From assembly GCA_002436085.1 (NCBI GenBank), contig DIXT01000027.1, positions 12,735 through 76,734 of the forward strand: a stretch of DNA of 64,000 nucleotides. The letters run 5' to 3'. Position 1 is the stretch's first letter, and each line of letters opens with the position of its first letter. This DNA is from Anaerolineaceae bacterium UBA6073. GTDB taxonomy: Bacteria; Chloroflexota; Anaerolineae; Anaerolineales; Anaerolineaceae. The position numbers and the translations under genes were made by a program. A model generated the notes under the pieces. It saw nothing but the letters and a program-made list of their open reading frames with translations, was not told the origin of the DNA and searched no databases. Shown here piece by piece: positions 7,896 through 15,587 of this stretch.

Positions 7896-8862
7896 GTTGA
7901 ACGATCCTCGCCCCGGCGCCCGGACGCGCGCAGAGCACGTCCTGCACGCCTGGCAGGGCGCGCAGCTGGGTTTCCGCCCAGGCCTGCTCTGCTTGCGTGG
8001 TAATCACATGCACATTGGGTCCGGCGTCCACCGTGGCGCACAGCGCGCGCCCTTGCTTGCGCCAGGTGAGGACGTGCCACAGGACCGTTTCTGTATCTGG
8101 CGTCCAGTAGAAGAGCGGCGGCGAGCTGGTGCGCATCACCGCGTGCATCCAATGCGAATCCGCTTCAACCACCCGCGCCAGGCGCTCAAAATCCCGCCCA
8201 AGCAATGCCTGACGGCACTCAATCAGCCTTTCAGGAGCGCCGGCTACGCGCAGGGCATTCAGCGGCGAGGTGCCGGCCAGCGCGTGGCCTTCGGTTGAAC
8301 CGATCGCCTTATGCCCGGTGTGCAAAATGACAATCAGGTCAACCAGTTCCCAGTAATCCGGCGGTGCGATCTGTATGGCGTAACTGTCAGCGTCGCTGCT
8401 GCCGGGCAGCCATTCCGCAAAGCCCCCCGGCACCGACCGGCAAGCGGAACCAGAACCGCGCCGTGCCAGGGCAGAAAGCTCCTGTGAGTTTAAGTCCAAG
8501 CCTGCCGCTGTGCTGGCTGCCAGCGCGAGCGCGGCAAACGCTGAGGCGGAGGATGCGATCCCGGTTCCGGTCGGGAAGTTATTTTCGCTCTCCACGCGCG
8601 CGAAGAGCGGCTTTCCGGAAAGTTCGCGAACGCGGTCCAGAAAGCCGGAAACGCGCGCCAGGCTCTCATCCTGCTGCTCCTCCCCATTCAGGGAGAAGCT
8701 GTCCATCGGGAAATTGGCGTCGAACTGCACGCGCGTGCGGGTCCGCAGCCCGTCAAGCGCCATCGATAAGGAACCGGTCAGGGGCAGGCGCAGGCGTGCG
8801 TCGCGGTTCCCCCAGTATTTTATGAAGGCAATGTTCGGGTGGGCGGCAGCGGTGGCGATCAT
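7882..8862 (-). CDS. mvaD: Mevalonate-pathway decarboxylase (diphosphomevalonate or phosphomevalonate decarboxylase)
   Basis: 326 residues, GHMP-kinase fold. N-terminal HPNIAFIKYWGNRD and GSLSMAL are decarboxylase signatures; the ATP-binding loop is PTGTGIASSASAFAA, and SGSACRSVPGGFAEW follows. ATP-dependent decarboxylation makes the isopentenyl unit for isoprenoids. Roseiflexus, another member of the phylum, uses a phosphomevalonate decarboxylase plus isopentenyl phosphate kinase, so substrate phosphorylation state is open. The ATG at 8862 has AAGGAGAG 7-8 bases upstream; an ATG at 8904 adds 14 unconserved residues. No other pathway gene lies in the window. Confidence 0.85.
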   Translation of the reverse strand: MIATAAAHPNIAFIKYWGNRDARLRLPLTGSLSMALDGLRTRTRVQFDANFPMDSFSLNGEEQQDESLARVSGFLDRVRELSGKPLFARVESENNFPTGTGIASSASAFAALALAASTAAGLDLNSQELSALARRGSGSACRSVPGGFAEWLPGSSDADSYAIQIAPPDYWELVDLIVILHTGHKAIGSTEGHALAGTSPLNALRVAGAPERLIECRQALLGRDFERLARVVEADSHWMHAVMRTSSPPLFYWTPDTETVLWHVLTWRKQGRALCATVDAGPNVHVITTQAEQAWAETQLRALPGVQDVLCARPGAGARIVQPMKE

Positions 8863-9141
8863 GCGGGTCTCTCCTTGATTAATGGTGATTTTACCTTTTT
8901 TCAAGCGCCAAAGCTTGAGGAGCCTTCAGCGGCAACGCGCATCGGCTTTCTTAGAATTTTCATGCCGAACTTATAAGGACACGCAGCCTTGACGCGAATA
9001 AAGTTGTTTCCGGCGCAGTTGAAATGGATTCAGGAAACGCGTAATTCCAAATTATTTTATACCCATCTGATGATTTTCAGCTATAATGTCCTTATAAAAC
9101 ATAATCAGAACTTTATTGAAACTCAATGAAAGCGAGATAAT

Positions 9142-9912
9142 GTGGGGGAATTAGGAAGCATTGACCTGAACAGCAAAAAGCCCTACTACCTTCAGGTAAG
9201 GGACTTAATCCAAACCAGCATAGAGTCCGGCGAATTGAAGCCGGATGAGAAGCTGCCCAGCGAGACCGAGCTCTGTCGTGCGCTGAAGGTCAGCCGCACC
9301 GTCATCCGCCAGGCGCTGACCGAACTGGAGCAGCTGGGCTTAATTCGCAAATGCAAAGGAAAGGGCTCTTTCGTATCCGAGAACTTATTCGTGCTGGCTT
9401 CTTCCCTCTTCCTGCCTGATTTTTTATGGGATAACGAAGTTGAACAGAAGAAAACCAGCGTGAAAATTCTGACTAAAGAGACCATCCCCGCCAACGCCCA
9501 GCAAGCAAGCGTTCTAAGCATTAATGAATGTGATCCGATCTTAAAAATTGAGCGGTTGTACGTCCACAACGAAGAACCTGTCATATTGGCCCAGAGCCTG
9601 CTGCCGGCGCGCATATCCGTGCACCTGACGGACGAAGACCTGCTCTGGACAACGCGCTATCTGAACAAACTCCCATTTGCTATTCGCTTCGACCATGCCG
9701 ACCACTACCTGGAGATTGCCTACGCCAGAAAAACAGAGGCCAAACTGCTGAAAGTTTCAATTGGGATGCCCTTAATAAAGGTCACAACTTATAGTTTTAA
9801 TAAAGATAACACGCCGATTGCCGCGGATACCACCTTCCTGCGCGCGGATCGTATCCGCCTGCGCGGTACAATCTTCACACAAAGCGGAGAGAATCACTAC
9901 TCCACCCTCTGA
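9142..9912 (+). CDS. GntR family transcriptional regulator (HutC/UTRA type)
   Basis: 256 residues from GTG. The N-terminal winged helix (about 15-80) shows YYLQVRDLIQTSI, LPSETELCRALKVSRTVIRQAL and the wing KGKGSFV. The remainder (about 95-250) is a UTRA ligand-binding domain (ILKIERLYV, MPLIKVTTY). Such proteins are sugar- or metabolite-responsive repressors. The PTS IIA/IIB genes lie downstream beyond a MITE insertion, so it may control them (inference). A TATAAT at 9082-9087 may be its -10 box; I see no good -35. SD is weak. Confidence 0.85.
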   Translation: MGELGSIDLNSKKPYYLQVRDLIQTSIESGELKPDEKLPSETELCRALKVSRTVIRQALTELEQLGLIRKCKGKGSFVSENLFVLASSLFLPDFLWDNEVEQKKTSVKILTKETIPANAQQASVLSINECDPILKIERLYVHNEEPVILAQSLLPARISVHLTDEDLLWTTRYLNKLPFAIRFDHADHYLEIAYARKTEAKLLKVSIGMPLIKVTTYSFNKDNTPIAADTTFLRADRIRLRGTIFTQSGENHYSTL

Positions 9913-9972
9913 CGCACCTTTTCTCCACCGAAACTGAGGTTTTTTTAAAAGCATGCTGCGAGCTTGAATGCT

Positions 9973-10213
9973 TCTTCATGAGGGTGTTGAAAATGTCCAG
10001 AACAATAAAAAATATACAACTTTATATTCAAGAAGAACACAATATGTTCATAAACCCCTCCCCTTTGAACCACCCTCTCCCAGCAGATTGACGCTAAAAA
10101 AAGAACGAGATTCGGAGCTGGGAGAGGGCAGGGTGAGGGCAGATTTAAATTCTTAACTTTGAAAAATTTGGATGTAATCGATTGACCAATGTTTTTCAAC
10201 ACCCTCTCTTCAT
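9973..10213. mobile_element. MITE copy A, 227 bp, with terminal inverted repeats and 7-bp target duplication
   Basis: Termini GAGGGTGTTGAAAA (9980-9993) and its exact complement TTTTCAACACCCTC (10193-10206). TCTTCAT flanks it on both sides (9973-9979 and 10207-10213). Inside is a CTCTCCCAGC / GCTGGGAGAG hairpin. No open frame of note. About 130 bp of its right half recurs, inverted, at 63759 onwards. Confidence 0.85.
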
Positions 10214-10304
10214 GTCAATTGACATAAGCTTCGAGCCGGATTATTCTTAACCTCGGGTTGCGTTTTGAGCTTCTCCCGCCCGGTCACCTGTTCAGGAACA
10301 CACC

Positions 10305-10805
10305 TTGCCGCCATCAGAAAGTACCCCAATAAATCAACCAGAAATGCTCCGCCCGGAGTTGGTGTTTGTCGGGCTAAAGGCTGCCAGCCGGGAAGAAGCA
10401 CTTCGACTTCTGGCGGAACGCATGTTGAAAGAAGATCTTGTCACGCCCGACTTTTCCGCTGCGCTGCTCGAGCGGGAAGAAGCCTTCCCCACCGGTCTGC
10501 AGTTCGCAGAAGCTGCGCTGGCCCTGCCGCACACAGAAACCCGCTACGTGCTCCAACCTGTGCTGGCCGTTGCAGTTCTGGCAGAGCCGGTGGCATTCCT
10601 GGCGATGGGCGCGCCGGAGCAGAGCTTGTCCGTGCGGCTCATCTTCCTGCCGGCTGTAGTCCATCCGGACGAGCAGGTGCGCTGGCTCTCGCGCTTAATC
10701 TCGCTTTTCCAGACGCCCGGTTTTTTGAGCGGCCTGCTCCAATCCCCCGACCGGGAAAGCCTCTTTCAGTATCTGCGCACGGCTTTGAACGCCGCCCCCC
10801 TCTAA
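10305..10805 (+). CDS. PTS EIIA domain protein (fructose/mannitol/galactitol type)
   Basis: 166 residues from a TTG with AGGAA seven bases upstream; an ATG at 10344 is the alternative. The EIIA type-2 fold shows EREEAFPTGL and ALPHTE, with the phosphorylated His at about residue 76. It should accept phosphate from HPr and pass it to an EIIB. A galactitol-type EIIB gene follows after 46 bases. No EIIC permease is present in this window, so either the partner is elsewhere or the pair serves a regulatory role. Confidence 0.8.
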   Translation: MPPSESTPINQPEMLRPELVFVGLKAASREEALRLLAERMLKEDLVTPDFSAALLEREEAFPTGLQFAEAALALPHTETRYVLQPVLAVAVLAEPVAFLAMGAPEQSLSVRLIFLPAVVHPDEQVRWLSRLISLFQTPGFLSGLLQSPDRESLFQYLRTALNAAPL

Positions 10806-10851
10806 TTGCCATCTTTTGATATGATTCAATTACCCTTCACGGAGGTGAACA

Positions 10852-11178
10852 ATGCCCCAAAAAGTTATTCTGGTTTCCTGCGGAACTGGCGTGGTGACAG
10901 CCGAAACAACCGCACTGCGAATCCGCAAAATCGCTGCGGAGCGTAAATGGCCGGTAGAGGTCCGCGTGGTGGAATTCCCCAAACTCAAGCAGGCTGCAGC
11001 AGGCGCGGATGTAATTGTGCAGATTGCTCCGCACGATGCCGAAGACTACGGCATCCCCAAACTGAGCGGACTGCCCTTCTTAACCGGCTTTGAGTTAGAT
11101 AAGACCGTCCAGCAGTTAGAAGCAATTCTGCTCACGCTGGATAAACCGAAAGCTGAGCCCCCGCAAAACGGGCTATAA
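10852..11178 (+). CDS. PTS EIIB protein, galactitol type
   Basis: 108 residues. VSCGTGVVTAET near the N-terminus carries the phosphocysteine (Cys10) in the P-loop typical of lactose/galactitol EIIB. The chain ends in a short Pro-rich tail. A strong SD (GGAGGTG) precedes the ATG. It forms a two-gene unit with the EIIA gene; 185 bases without a recognisable gene separate it from deoC, where an EIIC gene might have been expected. Confidence 0.8.
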   Translation: MPQKVILVSCGTGVVTAETTALRIRKIAAERKWPVEVRVVEFPKLKQAAAGADVIVQIAPHDAEDYGIPKLSGLPFLTGFELDKTVQQLEAILLTLDKPKAEPPQNGL

Positions 11179-11363
11179 TCACAATGGAGTACGGCTTTGG
11201 AGATTGAGACTGCCTTTCAGAGCATGACCGCATACAGCTGCCGCTTAGCTCAGAATAACCTTAGCGGTGCATGTAGCGGCAAGCTCAGCATCCGTAATCA
11301 AGCCCGGGAACTCATCCCGCCGTGCCGCGCACAGACTTGATACTAACCTGAAAAAGGAAAAAA

Positions 11364-12194
11364 ATGAGTAAAAAATCCAGCTACAAATCCTATAACAAAA
11401 GCGGAACCTATGATGGCTACAGAGTTCAAACGCACTTTGATAAACGCGGGCACCTGAGAGAGGTCGGCGTGGAAAAAGACTCGGGCGCGGCAGCCTCTGC
11501 GCCCGCCATCGCCGCGCTGATTGACCACACCCTGCTTAAGCCCGAGTCCACCGCCGAGCAGATTGAACAGCTCTGCGCGGAAGCGGCGCAGTATCACTTT
11601 GGCGCGGTATGCGTGAACTCCTGTTGGGCGGCGCTGGCAGCCCAAAAGCTGGCCGGCACGCCGGTCAAGGTTGGGGCGACGATTGGCTTCCCGTGGGGAA
11701 CTGCCTCCACCGCTGCGAAGGTTGCTGAGACCCGCCAGGCGATTGCCGACGGCGCGCGCGAAGTGGACATGGTCTTGGCCTACGGCAAACTGAAATCCGG
11801 CGATTACGCCGCGGTGGCTGAGGATATCCGTGAGGTGGTGCGCCTGGCGCACAAGCATGACGTGCTGGTCAAGGTCATCCTGGAGACCAGCATGCTGACC
11901 CAGGACGAAAAGGTAACCGCGTGTTTGCTTGCCAGGCAAGCCGGCGCGGATTTTGTGAAGACCTCCACCGGCTTCCAGGGCGGCGGCGCGACCGCGGAGG
12001 ATATCGCCCTGATGCGCGCGGTGGTTGGTCCGGATTTGGGGGTGAAGGCTTCGGGCGGGGTGCGCAGCCTGGCGGACGCGAAGAAAATGATTGCCGCGGG
12101 CGCGACCCGCATCGGTACCAGCGCCGGGATCAAGATTGTGCAGGAAGCTGAGGGGGAAGTGCCCAGCGCGCCCTCCGGGGAGAGCGGATATTAG
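11364..12194 (+). CDS. deoC: Deoxyribose-phosphate aldolase
   Basis: 276 residues. After an unconserved basic N-terminal extension of ~45 residues the TIM barrel begins at IDHTLLKPE. Key elements are VCVNSCW, IGFPWGT, REVDMVLAYGKLKSG, VKVILET, FVKTSTGF (Schiff-base Lys, about 199) and VKASGGVRS. It cleaves 2-deoxyribose-5-phosphate into glyceraldehyde-3-phosphate and acetaldehyde, salvaging nucleosides. AAAAAGG lies before the ATG. No other deo gene is adjacent. A terminator follows. Confidence 0.92.
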   Translation: MSKKSSYKSYNKSGTYDGYRVQTHFDKRGHLREVGVEKDSGAAASAPAIAALIDHTLLKPESTAEQIEQLCAEAAQYHFGAVCVNSCWAALAAQKLAGTPVKVGATIGFPWGTASTAAKVAETRQAIADGAREVDMVLAYGKLKSGDYAAVAEDIREVVRLAHKHDVLVKVILETSMLTQDEKVTACLLARQAGADFVKTSTGFQGGGATAEDIALMRAVVGPDLGVKASGGVRSLADAKKMIAAGATRIGTSAGIKIVQEAEGEVPSAPSGESGY

Positions 12195-12233
12195 GCTGGG
12201 CAGAGGTCGTCCGTATTATAGATCTGAAGATGC

Positions 12234-12264
12234 AAAGCGCGTTCCGATGGGAGCGCGCTTTTGT
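12234..12264 (+). terminator. Rho-independent terminator after deoC
   Basis: AAAGCGCG (12234-12241) / CGCGCTTT (12254-12261) with further pairing inside the loop and a short T stretch. Confidence 0.75.
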
Positions 12265-12284
12265 TTGAGCCGGGAGGCAGACAA

Positions 12285-13680
12285 AGCGCCCTCTGGGTAC
12301 CGCTTTGCTAGCTCGCGGTGACGAAGGATTCGTCGTTGCGAGCCCCCGCTGCCGGAATTACGTGAATGTGAGAATCACTTGAAGGGGGCGCAGCAACCTG
12401 CCTTTAATACCAGCCGGGAGACCGCTTCGTTCCTCGCGGTGACGCCCGATTCGTCATCGCGACTGCTTGCGTGCGAAACGTGGAGCGCCAGCGACTGAAG
12501 CAATCTCCCCTTGTACCAACCTGGAGACCGCTTCGTGCCTCGCGGTGACGCCCGATTCGTCGTTGCGAGCCCCCGCTGCTGGAATTACATGAAAGTGAGA
12601 ATCACTTGAAGGGGGCGCGGCAACCTGCCTTTAATACCAGCCGGGAGACCGCTTCGTGCCTCGCGGTGACGCCCGATTCGTCGTTGCGATGGAGCGCCAG
12701 CGACTGAAGCAATCTCCCCTTGTACCAGCCGGGAGACCGCTTCGTGCCTCGCGGTGACGCCCGATTCGTCATTGCGATGGAGCGCCAGCGACTGAAGCAA
12801 TCTCCCCTTGTACCAACCTGGAGACCGCTTCGTGCCTCGCGGTGACGCCCGTTTCGTCGTTGCGAGCCCCCCTTTCCGGTCTTACGTGAAAACCCAGAAC
12901 CATAATAAGGGGGCGTGGCAACCTGCCTTTAATACCAGCAGGGAGACGGCTTCGTGCCTCGCGGTGACGCCCGATTCGTCGTTGCGAGCCCCCGCTGCTG
13001 GAATTACGTGAAAGTGAGAATCACTTGAAGGGGGCGCGGCAAACTACCTGAATGTCACTTGTAAAGCACAGAATTTATCACCATATTTCCTGAGAATTAC
13101 TGCTTAGTTCCCAATTACTTGAAAGGCAGACTGCCACGACCCTTTGCCTGAAGCGATTACCATGACAGATCCTTTTTCTGAGGCAAAGGGTCTCGCAGTG
13201 ACCGCAGAACCAGATACAGGGAGACCGCTGCAATGCTCTCTAGGTGACGAAGGATTCGTCGTTGCGAGCCCCCGCTGCAGGAATCGCGCGAAAGTCTGAA
13301 CTACAGAAAGGGGGCGCAGTGACCGGCCTGGGTTTGTCTTTGCGAGCCCCCGCTGCTGGAATTACGTGAAAGTGAGATTTACAGGAAGGGGGCGCGGCAA
13401 CCTGCCTGCATTTCACTCGTAAAGCACAGAATTTATCTCCATATTTCCTGAGAATTACTGCTTAGTTCCCAATTATTTGAAAGGCAGACTGCCACGACCC
13501 TTTGCCAAAAGAAATTGTCTTGATATATCCTTTACCAGAGGCAAAGGGTCTCGCAGTGACCGCAGAACTGGATACAGGGAGACGGCTTCTTTCCTCGGAG
13601 TGACCACAAAACCGGATACGGAAAGATAGCTTCGTTGCTCACTGAGACGAGCGTTGTCCTTCTGATACCCTAAAGGGCAC
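12285..13680. repeat. Array of interspersed palindromic repeats, locus 1
   Basis: No gene is evident over about 1.4 kb. A module containing CTCGCGGTGACGCCCGATTC and then GTC(G/A)TTGCGA recurs at least seven times at irregular spacing (for example near 12430, 12540, 12660, 12750, 12840, 12960). It alternates with two other modules. One is an inverted pair GCGAGCCCCC ... GGGGGCGCGGC with a variable 35-40-base centre. The other is GGAGCGCCAGCGACTGAAGC followed by AATCTCCCC. Related modules occur at 25.1-26.0 and 58.0-58.6 kb. This is a REP/BIME-like family of unknown role. Confidence 0.8.
13054..13584. repeat. Pair of ~175-bp direct repeats each ending in a long hairpin
   Basis: Two near-identical segments begin at about 13054 and 13410 (GTAAAGCACAGAATTTATC near the start, AGAATTACTGCTTAGTTCCC inside). 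Each ends with GACCCTTTGCC ... GGCAAAGGGTC enclosing ~34 bases that differ between copies. Arms are conserved while loops diverge. Confidence 0.75.
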
Positions 13681-13884
13681 AGGTCAAAGCGAAGAATCCT
13701 ACCGTTCAAAAAGCCAGATCCTTCTCAGGCCTAGGATGACAAACACGAAAAACAGGCTCAGCATGACCGACCTTAACTTCATCCTTGCTCAGTCTGCCCT
13801 CACGCACCTTCGGTGTTGCCCTTTGCAGGGGGCGCTGCTCGGGCGCTGCACAAGACCGGCGAGAGCGCTCCCCCCAATAAAAAA

Positions 13885-13908
13885 AGCGGAGCCGCATGCG
13901 GCTCCGCT
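13885..13908 (-). terminator. Terminator of the glp operon (works on either strand)
   Basis: Perfect 11-bp stem AGCGGAGCCGC (13885-13895) / GCGGCTCCGCT (13898-13908) with, on the minus strand, a run of seven T after it. It closes the minus-strand operon ending at 13929. Confidence 0.9.
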
Positions 13909-13928
13909 CCCTCACATTCTTAAACCCA

Positions 13929-14300
13929 CTATTTTTTAGCGGGCATGCTGCGGCTGGCAAGCACATTGATCCCAGTGCCCAGTACGTTCTCCAGCACAAC
14001 CGTCTTCATCACCACGGGCGCCTCAAGCTCCACCTTGCGAATCTCCGCCAACACCTGCGGAATCATCGGCTTTGGAACCGGCCGTTCGGTATACACCGGC
14101 AGCAGCGGATGGAAACCGTTGCGGATTTTCACCGTGGTTGCTACCATGCGCCGGGGGTCAGACGTTTCAGCGTTGGCGTAGTCCAGGCCTTTCTTGCAGG
14201 AATTGCCAGTCACTCCCAGCACTTCCCCGTTTTCCATCAGTACAGTCAAAGCGCAGCCCTGCGGACAGGCGGTGCAAATGAAATTAACTTCTTCAGCCAT
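13929..14300 (-). CDS. DUF1667 cysteine-rich protein of the glycerol-3-phosphate dehydrogenase operon
   Basis: 123 residues. The N-terminal half carries four cysteines (FICTACPQGCAL and GNSCKKG) in the DUF1667 arrangement, likely binding an Fe-S cluster or zinc. The C-terminal half ends in a Lys-rich tail. In many anaerobes this small protein is encoded after the GlpA-like and GlpB-like flavoproteins and is taken to be a third subunit or electron carrier. AGGAGGAAAG precedes the ATG, 8 bases after the upstream stop. Confidence 0.8.
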   Translation of the reverse strand: MAEEVNFICTACPQGCALTVLMENGEVLGVTGNSCKKGLDYANAETSDPRRMVATTVKIRNGFHPLLPVYTERPVPKPMIPQVLAEIRKVELEAPVVMKTVVLENVLGTGINVLASRSMPAKK

Positions 14301-14308
14301 CTTTCCTC

Positions 14309-15586
14309 CTAACGCGGATTGATATCAATGGTAAGCTTGCTGGCTTTGGCAACGTCCGCATAGTTCTTGGTCTTCAGGACGACGGTCACCATTTCACCGG
14401 GGCGGACGTAACGTTCCGCTTTACGGGTAATCAGGTTCTCGCCGTCGTGCACTTCCACCCACACCGGCTGTTCAATCGGGCGGGTGACGCGCATTTGCAG
14501 ACGGACGTCTTCTGCTTCCAGCGTGCTCTTATCCAGTTTGTGTGGTACAACATACCGCACATTCTTGCCGGCGACAAGCGGCGTGTAGCGGGCTTCAGCG
14601 TTGCGCAGCGCAATGGCGTACTTTGCCGCGCTCTTTCCGGCCGAGAAACCAGCTTCAGAAACCCAGTCCACCAGGTCGTAAACGTGCACCACGTTGCCTG
14701 CCGCGAAGATGCCGGGAACATTGGTCTGGAAAGTCTCATCCACATACGGACCGCTGGTGATCGGGTCGAGCTTTACGCCAGCCTTGCGGGAGAGTTCGTT
14801 TTCCGGGATGAGGCCCACGGAAAGCAGCAGGGTATCGCATGGGATGATCTCCTCCGTGCCAGGGACGAAGTTCCACTTTTCGTCCACCTGGACAGCCTCG
14901 ATGGCTTCCACCCGATTCTTGCCCAGAATGCGCTTGATGGTGTGGTTGAGCTGCAGGGGAATGTCATAGTCCTGCAGGCACTGCACCAGGTTGCGGCTGA
15001 GCCCGGAAAGGTAAGACTGAATTTCCAGCACGCGTTCCACGTGCGCGCCTTCAAAGGTCAAGCGGCGCGCCATGATCATGCCGATATCGCCCGAACCGAG
15101 GATGACGACCTCTTTGCCGGGCATGTAGCCTTCCACATTCACCCAGCGCTGGGCGGTGCCAGCGGTATAGATCCCATTCGGGCGATATCCCGGGATGCGG
15201 ATCTGGGCGCGGGTGCGCTCGCGGCAGCCCATCGCCAGTACGATCGAGCGGGCTTCAATTTCAACGTACCCGTGTTCTTTGCTGGAAAGGAACAGGTGGC
15301 GCTGGGGCGTGATATCCATCACCATCGTGTTCAGCAGCACTTCCACGTGCAAGCTCAGCATCTCCTCAATAAAGTGCTGGGCATACCCGGGTCCTGGCAG
15401 GTCTTCTTTTAACAGTTCCAGTCCAAAACCATTGTGGATGCACTGCAGCAGGATGCCGCCCAGTTCGGTATCGCGTTCGATGATCAAGACATCATCCGCG
15501 CCGGCTTTTTTGGCTTCAATCGCCGCTGCAACGCCGCCCGGGCCGCTGCCAACAATAACAACATCATAGATTTGTTTCGCTAACAT
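14309..15586 (-). CDS. FAD-dependent pyridine nucleotide-disulfide-type oxidoreductase (GlpB-like partner)
   Basis: 425 residues. FAD-binding GxGxxG is VIVGSGPGG at about 9-18. The second dinucleotide site is VILGSGDIGM (about 160), and the C-terminal FAD motif is IFAAGNVV (about 300), followed by a ~100-residue extra domain. An LQCIHNGFG segment with one Cys sits where disulfide reductases have their redox pair. It probably passes electrons from the G3P-oxidising subunit. The ATG overlaps the upstream stop (TGAGATG) with SD GGAGGG, so the two are translationally coupled. Confidence 0.8.
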   Translation of the reverse strand: MLAKQIYDVVIVGSGPGGVAAAIEAKKAGADDVLIIERDTELGGILLQCIHNGFGLELLKEDLPGPGYAQHFIEEMLSLHVEVLLNTMVMDITPQRHLFLSSKEHGYVEIEARSIVLAMGCRERTRAQIRIPGYRPNGIYTAGTAQRWVNVEGYMPGKEVVILGSGDIGMIMARRLTFEGAHVERVLEIQSYLSGLSRNLVQCLQDYDIPLQLNHTIKRILGKNRVEAIEAVQVDEKWNFVPGTEEIIPCDTLLLSVGLIPENELSRKAGVKLDPITSGPYVDETFQTNVPGIFAAGNVVHVYDLVDWVSEAGFSAGKSAAKYAIALRNAEARYTPLVAGKNVRYVVPHKLDKSTLEAEDVRLQMRVTRPIEQPVWVEVHDGENLITRKAERYVRPGEMVTVVLKTKNYADVAKASKLTIDINPR

Positions 15587-15587
15587 C

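Noticed and set aside
12285..13680. CRISPR array
   Set aside because: Repeat spacing is irregular, modules are long and of several kinds, and no cas gene is present.
12285..13680. Integron cassette array with attC-like palindromes
   Set aside because: Conserved arms lack the attC core sites, no integrase is seen, and there are no cassette genes between the palindromes.
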